Assembly: GCF_001571085.1 (NCBI RefSeq)
Contig: NZ_BCTC01000031.1
Coordinates: 1-63,396, forward strand
Direction: 5' to 3'
DNA: 63,396 bases
Source of the DNA: Azohydromonas lata NBRC 102462
GTDB lineage: Bacteria > Pseudomonadota > Gammaproteobacteria > Burkholderiales > Burkholderiaceae_C
The translations under genes were made by a program, and so were the position numbers. The notes under the pieces are model-generated. The model was not told the DNA's origin. It searched no databases and was given only the letters and a program-made list of their open reading frames with translations. Of this stretch, positions 10,603 to 19,529 are shown piece by piece; position 1 is the stretch's first letter; every line of letters starts with the position of its first letter.

Positions 10603-10686
10603 GACGCAGCCACCGGCATGCGCCTGGCCCTCGCGGCCGGGCTGTAACTGTCTGGCAGCCGCCCGCGAAGCCCCTTGGGCCACTTT

Positions 10687-10692
10687 TAAAAT
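10687..10692 (+). promoter_or_regulatory. Candidate -10 element of mpl
   Basis: TAAAAT ends exactly 7 nt before the mpl ATG. No Shine-Dalgarno and no good -35 are visible. If used, transcription would begin at the start codon. Confidence 0.4.
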
Positions 10693-10699
10693 TCAGCCG

Positions 10700-12058
10700 A
10701 TGCACATCCACATCCTGGGCATCTGCGGCACCTTCATGGGCGGACTGGCGGCGCTGGCGCGCGAGGCCGGCCACCGCGTGACGGGCTGCGACGCCAACGT
10801 CTATCCGCCCATGAGCGACCAGTTGCGCGCCCTGGGCATCGACCTGATCGAGGGCTTCAGCCCGGACCAGCTCGCGCTCAAGCCGGACATGTTCGTGATC
10901 GGCAACGTGGTCAGCCGCGGCAACGCGCTGATGGAGGCCATCCTCGACGCGGGGCTGCCCTACACCAGCGGGCCGCAGTGGCTGTCGCAGGAAGTGCTGC
11001 AGGGCCGCCACGTGCTGGCCGTGGCCGGCACGCACGGCAAGACCACCACCACGTCCATGCTGGCCTGGATCCTGGAGCACGCGGGGCTGCAGCCGGGCTT
11101 CCTGGTGGGCGGCGTGCCCATGAACTTCGGCGTCTCGGCGCGGTTGGGCGAGGGCCGCAGCTTCGTGATCGAGGCCGACGAGTACGACACCGCCTTCTTC
11201 GACAAGCGCAGCAAGTTCGTCCATTACCGCCCGCGCACGGCCGTGCTCAACAACCTGGAGTTCGACCACGCGGACATCTTCCCGGACCTGGGCGCCATCG
11301 AGACCCAGTTCCACCACCTCGTGCGTACCGTGCCGGCCAGTGGCCGCCTGGTGGTCAACGCCCGCGAGGAGGCCCTGCAGCGCGTGCTGGCGCGCGGCTG
11401 CTGGAGCGAGGTGCAGCGCTTCGGCACGCGCAAGGAAGAAGCCGGCACGCTGCGCGCGCGCGGCGAGCCCCATGCCTTCGACGTGCTGCGCGGCGGCCTC
11501 AAGATCGCCCGCGTGGAATGGGCCCTGTTGGGCGAGCACAACCAGCTCAACGCGCTGGCGGCGCTGGCCGCGGCCGAGCACGTGGGCGTGGCGCCTGAGC
11601 TGGCGGCCGAGGCGCTGGGCCGCTTCGAGAACGTGCGCCGCCGCCTGGAGCTGCGCGGCGAGGCCGGCGGCGTGAAGGTCTACGACGACTTCGCCCACCA
11701 CCCCACCGCGCTGCGCACCACCGTCAACGGGCTGCGCCGCCGCGTCGGGCTGGACCGCATCCTGGCCGTGTTCGAGCCGCGCTCCAACACCATGAAGCTC
11801 GGCACCATGAAGGCCCAGCTGCCCTGGGCGCTGGAAGAGGCGGACCTGAGCTTCTGCCACGCCGGCGGCCTGGGCTGGAACGCGGCCGAGGCGCTGGCGC
11901 CCATGGGCGAGCAGGCCGTGGTGTGCGAGGACATCGACACCCTCGTGCGCGCCGTGGTGAAGGCCGCCAGGCCCGGCGACCACATCCTGTGCATGAGCAA
12001 CGGCAGCTTCGGCGGCATACACGACAAGCTGCTGCAGGCCCTGGGGAAAAAGGCGTGA
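10700..12058 (+). CDS. mpl: UDP-N-acetylmuramate:L-alanyl-gamma-D-glutamyl-meso-diaminopimelate ligase
   Basis: Cytosolic murein-recycling ligase that joins recovered tripeptide to UDP-MurNAc. The 452-aa protein begins with the Mpl signature MHIHILGICGTFMGGLA (a Rossmann-like GxxGTFMGG rather than the MurC form). The Mur-ligase P-loop GTHGKTTTTSM is near residues 109-119, followed by EADEYDTAFFDKRSKF, EHNQLNALAA and YDDFAHHPTA. All the family motifs are intact. The downstream esterase gene overlaps the stop by GTGA. AmpD at 30465 is another member of the recycling pathway. Confidence 0.96.
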   Translation: MHIHILGICGTFMGGLAALAREAGHRVTGCDANVYPPMSDQLRALGIDLIEGFSPDQLALKPDMFVIGNVVSRGNALMEAILDAGLPYTSGPQWLSQEVLQGRHVLAVAGTHGKTTTTSMLAWILEHAGLQPGFLVGGVPMNFGVSARLGEGRSFVIEADEYDTAFFDKRSKFVHYRPRTAVLNNLEFDHADIFPDLGAIETQFHHLVRTVPASGRLVVNAREEALQRVLARGCWSEVQRFGTRKEEAGTLRARGEPHAFDVLRGGLKIARVEWALLGEHNQLNALAALAAAEHVGVAPELAAEALGRFENVRRRLELRGEAGGVKVYDDFAHHPTALRTTVNGLRRRVGLDRILAVFEPRSNTMKLGTMKAQLPWALEEADLSFCHAGGLGWNAAEALAPMGEQAVVCEDIDTLVRAVVKAARPGDHILCMSNGSFGGIHDKLLQALGKKA

Positions 12059-12687
12059 ACACCGCCGACGAGCCCCAGGCCCTCCCCGGGGCGCCCGTCA
12101 CCCACGTGCTGTACCTGCACGGCTTTCGCTCGTCGCCGCGCTCGTTCAAGGCGCAGCGCATGGCGGCCTGGATGCAGGCGCACCGGCCGGACGTGCACTG
12201 GTGGTGTCCGCAGCTGCCGCCCTCGCCGCGCGAGGCGGTCGATCTGCTGCTGCAGGGCACGGCCGACTGGCCCAAGGACGGCATGGCCGTGGTCGGCAGC
12301 TCGCTGGGCGGCTTCTACGCCACGGTGCTGGCCGAGCGGCGGAGTTGCCGCGCCGTGCTGATCAACCCGGCCGTGGAACCCGCGCGCGACCTGGCGCGCT
12401 ACATCGGCGAGCAAACGGCGTTTCACGATCCGCAGCAGCATTTCTTCTTCCGGGCCGAGTTCGTGGACGAGCTGCGCGAGCTGCATCCGCCGGCCATCAC
12501 CGCCCCCCGGCGCTACCTGGCCTTCGTCGCCACCGGCGACGAGGTGCTGGACTGGCATGAGATGGCGGCCCGCTATGCGCAATGCGGCCTGCACGTCATC
12601 GAGGGCAGCGATCACGCGCTGTCGGATTTCGACGCCCACCTGCCCCGCCTGCTGGGCTTTCTCGGCCTGCAGCCCAGCGCTGTCTGA
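12055..12687 (+). CDS. YqiA/YcfP-type alpha/beta-hydrolase (esterase)
   Basis: Probable small cytosolic esterase; substrate unknown. The 210-aa product has LYLHGFRSSPRSFK near the N-terminus, the nucleophile elbow GSSLGGFYATVLAE around residue 82, and a candidate catalytic histidine in GSDHALSDF near the C-terminus. This is the layout of the UPF0227/YqiA family. The start is the GTG at 12055, which overlaps the mpl stop, with AAGG just upstream; this coupling and the position of the first beta strand support it. It is probably co-transcribed with mpl. Its 245-base 3' flank shows no terminator. Confidence 0.8.
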   Translation: MNTADEPQALPGAPVTHVLYLHGFRSSPRSFKAQRMAAWMQAHRPDVHWWCPQLPPSPREAVDLLLQGTADWPKDGMAVVGSSLGGFYATVLAERRSCRAVLINPAVEPARDLARYIGEQTAFHDPQQHFFFRAEFVDELRELHPPAITAPRRYLAFVATGDEVLDWHEMAARYAQCGLHVIEGSDHALSDFDAHLPRLLGFLGLQPSAV

Positions 12688-12932
12688 GCCCCCTCTGGGC
12701 ACCGCCTGGGCGCCTCGCGGCGCCCGCCGCGAAGCGGTGTTGGGTCGGGGTACATTGATTGCCGGCAACACGCCTGCAGTTCCCGGCCCCGCCCAGGGCT
12801 GCTGGCCAACCCGGCCGTCCAGGCAGTACCAAACCGCGTGACACCATGGATGCGAGCGCATCGGCCCAAAGCGCCCGCACCCTGGTGGCTCGCGGTGGCC
12901 GGTGCCGTTCACACCTTCCTGGAGCTCGATTC

Positions 12933-13673
12933 ATGCGTTTGAAAGACAAGATCTGCATCGTCACCGGTGCCGCCCAAGGCATCGGACTGGCCACGGCACA
13001 GAAGTTCTGCGCGGAGGGCGCGGTGGTCGTCCTGTGCGACGTGAAGCCGGAGGCGGTGGATGCCGCCGTGGGCCAGTGCCTGGAGGCCGGCGGGCGGGCC
13101 GAGGGCCACGTGGTCAACGTCACCAACCGCGCGCAGGTGGACGCCATGGTGGCCGCGGTCAAGGCGCGCCACGGGCGCATCGACGTGCTGGTCAACAACG
13201 CCGGCATCACGCGCGACGCGCGGCTGCAGAAGATGACGCTGGAGCAGTTCGACGCCGTCATCGACGTCAACCTGCGCGGCGTCTTCCACTGCTCGCAGGC
13301 CGTGGCCGACACGATGGTGGCGCAGGGCAGCGGCGTCATCCTCAACGCCTCCAGCGTGGTGGGCATCTACGGCAACTTCGGCCAGACCAACTACGCGGCC
13401 ACGAAGTTCGGCGTCATCGGCTTCACCAAGACCTGGTCGCGCGAGCTGGGCCCCAAGGGCGTGCGCGTCAACGCGGTGGCGCCGGGCTTCATCCAGACGC
13501 CCATCCTCGACACCATTCCCGACAAGGTCATTGACCAGCTCAAGGCCGAAGTGCCCATGGGGCGCCTGGGCAAGCCGGAAGAAATCGCCAACGCCTACGC
13601 CTTCCTGGCCAGCGACGAGGCCAGCTACGTCAACGGCGCCGTGCTCGAAGTCGCGGGCGGCCTGACCGTCTGA
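12933..13673 (+). CDS. Short-chain dehydrogenase/reductase, FabG/PhaB-like
   Basis: NAD(P)-dependent reductase of the SDR family; the closest family resemblance is 3-oxoacyl-ACP or acetoacetyl-CoA reductase. The 246-aa protein has the cofactor motif TGAAQGIG (residues 11-18), NNAG (88-91), N113, and the catalytic S141, Y154 and K158 ([19 protein letters not shown]). The start is the ATG at 12933, which has GGAG 8 nt upstream; longer in-frame starts at 12846 and 12759 add non-conserved sequence. It stands alone, so the physiological substrate cannot be fixed. Confidence 0.85.
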   Translation: MRLKDKICIVTGAAQGIGLATAQKFCAEGAVVVLCDVKPEAVDAAVGQCLEAGGRAEGHVVNVTNRAQVDAMVAAVKARHGRIDVLVNNAGITRDARLQKMTLEQFDAVIDVNLRGVFHCSQAVADTMVAQGSGVILNASSVVGIYGNFGQTNYAATKFGVIGFTKTWSRELGPKGVRVNAVAPGFIQTPILDTIPDKVIDQLKAEVPMGRLGKPEEIANAYAFLASDEASYVNGAVLEVAGGLTV

Positions 13674-13708
13674 CGAGCGGGCGCATCGGCGCGCCCTGCC
13701 GCTGCGGC

Positions 13709-13714
13709 GACAAT
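13709..13714 (+). promoter_or_regulatory. Candidate -10 element of RNB exoribonuclease gene
   Basis: GACAAT ends 7 nt before the ATG at 13722; there is no ribosome binding site. It has the same geometry as at mpl and hemA. Confidence 0.4.
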
Positions 13715-13721
13715 AGCGCCG

Positions 13722-15764
13722 ATGTACGCCCTGTTCGATGAAGCCGGCAAGTTCCTGGCCGGCCGTGTGATGTCAGAAGCCGAGAGCTCGCTGCAGGTCG
13801 AGCTCGACTCCGGCAAGCGCGTCAAGGTGAAAACCGCCAACGTGCTGCTGAAGTTCGACAAGCCCGCACCCGCCGAGCTCCTGGCCGGCGCCCAGGCCAT
13901 CGCGCCCGAGATCGATCTCGACCTGGCCTGGGAATTCGCGCCGGAAGGCGAGTTCGGCTTTGCCGCGCTGGCACGCGACTATTTCAGCGCCAACGCCTCG
14001 CTGCAGCAGCAGGTGGCGGCGCTGCTGCGCCTCTACGACGCTCCGCACTACTTCCGCCGCGCCGGCAAGGGCGTGTTCAAGAAGGCGCCTGAAGAGATCG
14101 TCAAGGCCGCGCTGCTGGGCATTGAGCGCAAGAAGCAGCTGGCCGCGCAGATCGAAAGCTGGGCCGGCGAGCTGGTGGCCGGGCGCTGCCCCGAGCCGAT
14201 CCGCGAGCAGCTCTACAAGATCCTGTTCCGCCCCGACAAGAACGCCGCCGAGTACAAGGCCGTGGTGGACGCGGCCAAGCAGGCGCAGCGCGCGCCGCTG
14301 GACCTGCTCAAGGAGGCCGGCGCCATCAGCAGCCCCTACCAGTTCCATTGGCGGCGCTTCCTGTTCGAGATGTTCCCCAAGGGCACGGGCTTCCCTGCGC
14401 TGCAGGCGCCGGCCATCAAGGAAGAGCTGCCGCTGGCGCCCGTGGCGGCCTTCTCCATCGACGACTCGGCCACCACCGAGATCGACGACGCCCTGTCCGT
14501 GCAGGGCCTGGGCAGCGGCACCGTGGTGATGGGCGTGCACATCGCCGCACCGGGCCTGGCGGTGCAGCCGGACACGCCGGTGGACAAGGTGGCGCGCGAC
14601 CGCCTCTCGACCGTCTACATGCCGGGCTGGAAGCTGACCATGCTGCCCGACGAGGTGGTGCAGGCCTACACGCTCATTGAAGGCCGTGACTGCCCGGCGG
14701 TGAGCCTGTACGTCACCTTCGACGAGGCGACGCTGGAGGTGCGCTCGCGCGAGACACGGCTGGAGCGCGTGCCCATCGTGCGCAACCTGCGCCACGACCA
14801 GCTCGACGACGTCATCACCGAGGCCAGCCTGACCGGCGAAGCCCCGGCCGACTACGAGTTCGCCGCCGAGCTGGCCTTCACCTACCGCCTGGCCAGGCAC
14901 CTCAAGGCGCAGCGCGAGGTGGTGCGCGGCAAGCCCGAGAATTTCAATCGCCCGGACTACAACTTCCGGCTGCTGGACAACGAGGGCGAGCCCACGGGCG
15001 ACGAGACGGTGCACATCAGCACGCGGCGCCGCGGCGCGCCGCTGGACCTCATCGTGTCCGAGGCCATGATCCTGGCCAACAGCTCCTGGGGCGGCTGGCT
15101 GGCCGAGTGCGGCGTGCCGGGCATCTACCGCAGCCAGGCCAGCCTGGCGCCGGGCATCAAGGTGCGCATGGGCGTCAAGCCCGCGCCGCACGCCGGCATG
15201 GGCGTGGCGCAGTACACCTGGGCGACGTCGCCGCTGCGCCGCTACGTGGACCTGGTCAACCAGTGGCAGATCATTGCCTGCGCCCGCCACGGCCGCACCG
15301 CGGCGCTGGCCGCGCCCTTCAAGCCCAAGGACGCCAGCCTCTTCTCCATCATTTCCGGCTTCGACGCGGCCTACGGCGCCTACAACGACTTCCAGCACGG
15401 CATCGAGCGCTTCTGGACGCTGCGCTGGCTGCAGCAAAACGGCGTGGCCGAGCTGGACGCCGCCGTGCTCAAGGACGGCTTGGTGCGCGCCGACACGCTG
15501 CCGCTGGTGTTCCGCGCCCTGGGCTGCGAAGGCCTGCCGCGCGGCGCGCATGTGCGCGTGCGCGTCACCGGCTGCGACCTGCTGACGCTGGATCTGCACG
15601 CCAGCCTGCTGGCGCGCCTGGACGACGCGGCGCCGTCCGCAGCGCTGGCCGAACCCGAGGCCGACGAGGCCGAGGAAGAGACCAGCGGCCCGCTGGCGCT
15701 GGCCATCGACGTGGCCGACGCCGATGCCACCGTGGCGGCCGAGCCGCCCGCCGCGGCCGCCTGA
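13722..15764 (+). CDS. RNB-domain exoribonuclease (RNase II family)
   Basis: Probable 3'-5' hydrolytic exoribonuclease acting on RNA ends. The 680-aa product has an N-terminal beta-rich region, a helical middle, and the RNB catalytic domain starting near residue 235. The metal-binding aspartate cluster is in FSIDDSATTEIDDALSVQ near 244-260. MPGWKLTMLPDEVVQAYTL and YTWATSPLRRYVDLVNQ follow, typical of RNB. The C-terminus is acidic and alanine-rich, with no clear S1 domain. The length and missing S1 set it apart from both E. coli RNase II and RNase R, so I give no symbol. It is followed 7 bases later by a TonB-like gene. Confidence 0.9.
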   Translation: MYALFDEAGKFLAGRVMSEAESSLQVELDSGKRVKVKTANVLLKFDKPAPAELLAGAQAIAPEIDLDLAWEFAPEGEFGFAALARDYFSANASLQQQVAALLRLYDAPHYFRRAGKGVFKKAPEEIVKAALLGIERKKQLAAQIESWAGELVAGRCPEPIREQLYKILFRPDKNAAEYKAVVDAAKQAQRAPLDLLKEAGAISSPYQFHWRRFLFEMFPKGTGFPALQAPAIKEELPLAPVAAFSIDDSATTEIDDALSVQGLGSGTVVMGVHIAAPGLAVQPDTPVDKVARDRLSTVYMPGWKLTMLPDEVVQAYTLIEGRDCPAVSLYVTFDEATLEVRSRETRLERVPIVRNLRHDQLDDVITEASLTGEAPADYEFAAELAFTYRLARHLKAQREVVRGKPENFNRPDYNFRLLDNEGEPTGDETVHISTRRRGAPLDLIVSEAMILANSSWGGWLAECGVPGIYRSQASLAPGIKVRMGVKPAPHAGMGVAQYTWATSPLRRYVDLVNQWQIIACARHGRTAALAAPFKPKDASLFSIISGFDAAYGAYNDFQHGIERFWTLRWLQQNGVAELDAAVLKDGLVRADTLPLVFRALGCEGLPRGAHVRVRVTGCDLLTLDLHASLLARLDDAAPSAALAEPEADEAEEETSGPLALAIDVADADATVAAEPPAAAA

Positions 15765-15771
15765 TGCCGCC

Positions 15772-16638
15772 ATGCGCGCGCTGCGACTGCCGGCGCTGAG
15801 CCCGCTGCAGTGGGCGCTGGGCCTGTCCTTGTCGGTGCACGCAGCCCTGCTTGGGCTGCGGCTGGCCGATCCGCAATCCTTCGACCGGCTGTTCAAGGAC
15901 TCGCCGCTGGAGGTGGTGCTGGTCAACGCGCAGGCGCAACAGTCGCCCAAGAAGGCGCAGGCGCTGGCGCAGTACAGCCTGGCCGGCGGCGGTGACGCCG
16001 AGTCCGGCCGCGCCACCTCGCCCCTGCCCGCCTCGGCGCTGGAGGCGCCGGGCAACGACAGCGAGGACGCGCAGCGCCAGATCGAGCAGCTCCAAACCCA
16101 GCAGCAGCAGATGCTGGCGCTGCTGCGCGAGGCGCTGGCGCAGGTGCCCCAGCCCGACCCCCGGCGCGAGGCCGGCAACCCGGCCGCGCATGAGCAGGAG
16201 GAGCGCCAGCGCCGGCTGCAGCGCCAGCTCGCCGAGATAGAGCGCCGCGTGAACGAGGAGAACGCCCGTCCGCGCAAGCGCTACGTCAGCCCCGCCACGC
16301 GCGAAGTGGCCTACGCACGCTACTACGACGCGCTGCGCCGCCGCATCGAGGCCCGCGGCACGCAGGACTTCCCGCAGGTGCAGGGCCGCAAGCTCTACGG
16401 CGAGCTGACCATGGGCATCACCGTCGATGCCCAGGGCCGCGTGGTGCAGACCAAGGTGCTCAAGCCTTCCGAGCAGCCGCTGCTGGACCGCCGCGCGCAG
16501 GCCATCGTCCAGGCCGCTTCGCCCTACGGCCCCTTCGGACCCGAACTGCGCGTGCAGGCCGACCTGCTCGTGGTCACCGCGCGCTTTCGCTTCACCCGCG
16601 AGGACGGCGTGGAAGCCATCCCGTTGGCCACCCCCTGA
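15772..16638 (+). CDS. TonB-like energy-transducer family protein with central coiled coil
   Basis: Probable inner-membrane-anchored periplasmic protein of 288 aa. A short cytoplasmic N-terminus leads to one membrane segment (about residues 12-30, WALGLSLSVHAALLGL). Then come a low-complexity stretch, a Gln/Arg/Glu-rich coiled coil (about 98-170), and a C-terminal domain resembling TonB (GELTMGITVDAQGRVVQTKV, then PLLDRRAQAIVQAA). No ExbB/ExbD genes lie nearby and the proline-rich spanner is short, so the role may be structural rather than TonB-dependent transport. The ATG at 15772 lies 7 bases after the exoribonuclease stop. Confidence 0.75.
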   Translation: MRALRLPALSPLQWALGLSLSVHAALLGLRLADPQSFDRLFKDSPLEVVLVNAQAQQSPKKAQALAQYSLAGGGDAESGRATSPLPASALEAPGNDSEDAQRQIEQLQTQQQQMLALLREALAQVPQPDPRREAGNPAAHEQEERQRRLQRQLAEIERRVNEENARPRKRYVSPATREVAYARYYDALRRRIEARGTQDFPQVQGRKLYGELTMGITVDAQGRVVQTKVLKPSEQPLLDRRAQAIVQAASPYGPFGPELRVQADLLVVTARFRFTREDGVEAIPLATP

Positions 16639-16663
16639 CAACCCTCCACCTTCTCCACTCTTT

Positions 16664-17500
16664 ATGAGCGACCTCGACCGCTACGCCGTCTTCGGCCACC
16701 CCGTGCAGCACAGCATGTCGCCGCAGATCCACCAGGCCTTCGCCGAGCAGACCGGGCAGCGCCTGGCCTACTCGCGGCTGTGGGCGCCGCTGGACGGCTT
16801 CGAGGCCGTGCTGCGCGCTTTCGTGGCCGGCGGCGGGCGCGGCGCCAACGTGACGGTGCCCTTCAAGTTCGAGGCGCTGCGCCTGGCCACGCGCCGCACC
16901 GGGCGCGCGGAGCTGGCGCAGGCGGCCAACGTGCTGAGCTTCGAGGGCGAGGAGATCGTGGCCGACAACAGCGACGGCGTGGGCCTGGTGCGCGACATCG
17001 AGGCCAACGCCGGCTGCGCGCTGGGCGGCCGCCGCGTGCTGCTGGTGGGTGCGGGCGGTGCGGGCGCGGGCGTGCTGGGCCCGCTGCTGCAAGCCGCTCC
17101 GGCGGAGCTGGTGGTGGTCAACCGCACCGAGGAGCGTGCGCAGGACCTGGTGCTGCGCCACGTCGAGCTGGCGCAGGCCTGTGGCGTGCGGCTGCACACG
17201 GCCACGCTGCACGCGCCGGGCGAAGGCTTCGACGTGGTCATCAACGCCAGCGCCAGCAGCCTGGAGGGCGCGGCCTCGCCCGTGCCGGCCTCGGCGCTGG
17301 GCAGCGGCGCGCTGGCGGTGGACCTGATGTACGGACCCAAGGCGCAGCCCTTCATGGATTGGGCCCGGCTGCACGGCGCTCAACCGCGCGACGGCCTGGG
17401 CATGCTGGTGGAGCAGGCCGCCGAGGCCTTTGCCGCCTGGCGCGGCGTGCGCCCCGACACGGCCCCGGTGCTGGCAGCGCTGCGCGCCCTCAAGGGCTGA
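16664..17500 (+). CDS. aroE: Shikimate dehydrogenase (NADP+)
   Basis: Reduces 3-dehydroshikimate to shikimate in the aromatic amino acid pathway. The 278-aa protein shows the substrate motif GHPVQHSMSPQIHQ, the catalytic lysine near residue 68 (NVTVPFKFEA), the NSDGVGLVRD aspartate near 104, and the nucleotide-binding GAGGAGAGVLGP. The NADP-site NRTEERAQ is also present. Length matches AroE. The ATG at 16664 lies 25 bases after the preceding stop, and mtgA follows directly, so aroE is probably in the middle of a transcript. Confidence 0.96.
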   Translation: MSDLDRYAVFGHPVQHSMSPQIHQAFAEQTGQRLAYSRLWAPLDGFEAVLRAFVAGGGRGANVTVPFKFEALRLATRRTGRAELAQAANVLSFEGEEIVADNSDGVGLVRDIEANAGCALGGRRVLLVGAGGAGAGVLGPLLQAAPAELVVVNRTEERAQDLVLRHVELAQACGVRLHTATLHAPGEGFDVVINASASSLEGAASPVPASALGSGALAVDLMYGPKAQPFMDWARLHGAQPRDGLGMLVEQAAEAFAAWRGVRPDTAPVLAALRALKG

Positions 17501-17516
17501 AGGCGTCCAGGCGGCG

Positions 17517-18332
17517 ATGAAAGCGGCGGCGTCCCTGCCGGCGACCCAGGCGCGCAGACCGGCCGGCGTGCTGCGCCAGCTCGCACGCCTGCTGGCGCTG
17601 CTGTTCATCTGCACGCTGTCGCTGCAGCTCTATTTCGTTGGGCGCATTGCGCTCATGCGCTGGGTGGACCCGGCGTCCACCAGCTTCGAGCGCAGCGAGG
17701 CCTGGCGGCTGCTGCGCGAGAAGGGGCGCATCGATTGGGCGCAGCAGTGGGTGGATGAGGACCGCATCTCGCCGCACCTGAAACGCTCCGTGATCGCCAG
17801 CGAGGACGCCGGCTTCACGCAGCACGGCGGCGTGGAGTGGGACGCGATTGAAAGCGCCTGGAACAAGAACCAGCGCGCCCAGGCGCGCGCGGAAAAGCTC
17901 AACGAGCTGGCCAGCCGCCGCGCCAGCGTGCGCGGACGCGAACCGCCGCCGGCCTCGGCGCCCAAGGTGATTGGCGGCTCCACCATCACGCAGCAACTGG
18001 CCAAGAACCTGTTCCTGGACAGCGAGCGCACGCTGGTGCGCAAGGGGCAGGAGCTCGTCATCACGCTGACGCTGGAGGCGCTGCTGGACAAGCGGCGCAT
18101 CCTGGAGATCTATCTCAATCACGTCGAATGGGGCGAAGGCGTGTTCGGCGCGCAGGCGGCGGCGCGGCACTACTTCCGCACCGACGCGGCCAAGCTGGGC
18201 CCCGGCCCGGCGGCGCGGCTGGCGGTGATGCTGCCGGCGCCCAAGCGCTTCGAGCAGCGGCCGGCCTCGCCCTACGTCGTCTCGCGCGCGGCCACCATTG
18301 CCGCGCGCGCCGGGGCGGTGCAGCTGCCCTGA
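17517..18332 (+). CDS. mtgA: Monofunctional biosynthetic peptidoglycan transglycosylase
   Basis: GT51 glycosyltransferase that polymerises lipid II into glycan strands at the inner membrane. The 271-aa protein has one N-terminal membrane anchor (about residues 20-45, LARLLALLFICTLSLQLYF). The catalytic glutamate lies in SEDAGFTQHGGVEWDAI (about residue 96), followed by the GT51 motifs GGSTITQQLAKNLFL and KRRILEIYLNHVEWG, then GVFGAQAAARHYF. No transpeptidase domain is attached. The gene follows aroE at 16 bases, an arrangement common in Burkholderiales. Confidence 0.95.
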   Translation: MKAAASLPATQARRPAGVLRQLARLLALLFICTLSLQLYFVGRIALMRWVDPASTSFERSEAWRLLREKGRIDWAQQWVDEDRISPHLKRSVIASEDAGFTQHGGVEWDAIESAWNKNQRAQARAEKLNELASRRASVRGREPPPASAPKVIGGSTITQQLAKNLFLDSERTLVRKGQELVITLTLEALLDKRRILEIYLNHVEWGEGVFGAQAAARHYFRTDAAKLGPGPAARLAVMLPAPKRFEQRPASPYVVSRAATIAARAGAVQLP

Positions 18333-18404
18333 ACGGGGCAACCGGAACGCGCGCTGCGCACCGCCCGGTATCCGGGTTGTCATGGAGGGCCAGCCTGCCC
18401 TTCC

Positions 18405-18410
18405 TAAAAT
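18405..18410 (+). promoter_or_regulatory. Candidate -10 element of the 18418 gene
   Basis: TAAAAT ends 7 nt before the ATG at 18418. A TTGTCA lies upstream but at 22 bp, too far for a standard spacer. Confidence 0.35.
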
Positions 18411-18417
18411 GGGCCAC

Positions 18418-19020
18418 ATGGCAACACCTCAAAGCGCCGAGATCGCCGCCGCCGCCGCCCGGCTGGTGGTGGAGGAAGGCATGGAATACGGCCCGGCCAA
18501 GAAGCGCGCCGCGCGCGACTTGGGCCGCGGGCGCGGCACCGAGCTGCCCAGCAACGACGCCGTGGAGGAGCAGGTGCGCGAGTACCTGCAGGTCTTCTGC
18601 GCCGACACGCAGCCCGCCGAGCTGGCCGCGCTGCGCCGCGTGGCGCTGCGCTGGATGCAGCGGCTGGCGGAGTTCCGCCCTCACCTGTCCGGCGCGGCCT
18701 GGCGCGGCACGGCCACGCGGCTGTCCAACCTGCACCTGGACTTGTATTGCGACGACCCCAAGTCGGCCGAGATCACGCTGCTCAACCAGGGCGTGGATTA
18801 CGAGCTGGTGGGACAGCAGTCGCGCGGCGCCGGGCAGGAGCCTTACGACGTGCTCAGCGTCGCCGGCCGCAGCGAGGAGCTGGGCGAAATGATCACGGTG
18901 TTCCTGCACATCCGCGACCTGGACGAGTTGCGCGGCGCGCTCAAGCCCGACGCCACCGGCCGCACCCTGCGCGGCGACACGGCGGCGCTGCGCCGGCTGC
19001 TGGAGGGCGACGCGGCATGA
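18418..19020 (+). CDS. Protein of unknown function, 200 aa, upstream of a TlpA-type thioredoxin
   Basis: I do not recognise a family with certainty. The 200-aa product has no signal peptide and no membrane segment. The N-terminus (AEIAAAAARLVVEEGMEYGPAKKRAARDLG) is helical and basic. The centre is helical with RHxx-poor, Arg-rich sequence, followed by a beta-rich half containing LHLDLYCDDPKSAEITLLNQG and MITVFLHIRDLDELRGAL. The ordinary codon use and full-length frame argue that it is real. Its stop overlaps the tlpA-like start (ATGA), so the two proteins are probably translated together. A predicted leaderless start at 18418 leaves little room for a ribosome binding site. Confidence 0.8.
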   Translation: MATPQSAEIAAAAARLVVEEGMEYGPAKKRAARDLGRGRGTELPSNDAVEEQVREYLQVFCADTQPAELAALRRVALRWMQRLAEFRPHLSGAAWRGTATRLSNLHLDLYCDDPKSAEITLLNQGVDYELVGQQSRGAGQEPYDVLSVAGRSEELGEMITVFLHIRDLDELRGALKPDATGRTLRGDTAALRRLLEGDAA

Positions 19021-19529
19021 AGCGCCGGCTGTGGATCACGACGGCCGTGGCCGCCGCGGCCGGCGGCGCGGGCCTGGCCTGGTGGCGCTCGCAACCGCAG
19101 GGCACGCCGGCCCCCGAGGCGCTGTGGACGCTGGAGCTGGAACGGCCGCAAGGCGGCGCGCTGGTGCTGTCGGCCTTGCGCGGCCAGCCGCTGCTGGTGA
19201 ACTTCTGGGCCACCTGGTGCCCGCCCTGCATCAAGGAAATGCCGGAGATCGACCGCTTCAGCCGCGACTTCAAGGCGCGCGGCGGCCATGTGCTGGGCGT
19301 GGCGGTGGACGGCGTGGCGCCGGTGCGCGAGTTCCTGCAAAAGCGCCCGGTGGGCTACGACGTGGCCCTGGCCGGCCTGGCCGGCAGCGAGCTCATGCGC
19401 CAGTTGGGCAACACCGGGGGCGTGCTGCCCTACACCGTGCTGCTCGACGCCCAAGGCCATATCCGCCGACAAAAACCCGGGGAAACGACGCGCGAGGAAC
19501 TTTCCCGATGGGTGTCCGACCTGGGATGA
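19017..19529 (+). CDS. TlpA-family thiol-disulfide oxidoreductase
   Basis: Probable membrane-anchored periplasmic thioredoxin-fold reductase, of the type used in cytochrome c maturation or redox repair. The 170-aa protein has an N-terminal signal/anchor (MKRRLWITTAVAAAAGGAGL) and the active site W67-C68-P-P-C71 in VNFWATWCPPCIKEMP. The cis-proline region GGVLPYTVLLD follows, then the C-terminal GETTREELSRW. The start overlaps the upstream stop (ATGA). Exact partner unknown; System II cytochrome c genes lie about 41 kb away. Confidence 0.88.
   Translation: MKRRLWITTAVAAAAGGAGLAWWRSQPQGTPAPEALWTLELERPQGGALVLSALRGQPLLVNFWATWCPPCIKEMPEIDRFSRDFKARGGHVLGVAVDGVAPVREFLQKRPVGYDVALAGLAGSELMRQLGNTGGVLPYTVLLDAQGHIRRQKPGETTREELSRWVSDLG

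Noticed and set aside
12690..12932. A small gene or promoter in the gap before the SDR gene
   Set aside because: GGTACATTGAT looks slightly like a -10, but there is no -35 and no conserved frame; I see nothing I can support.
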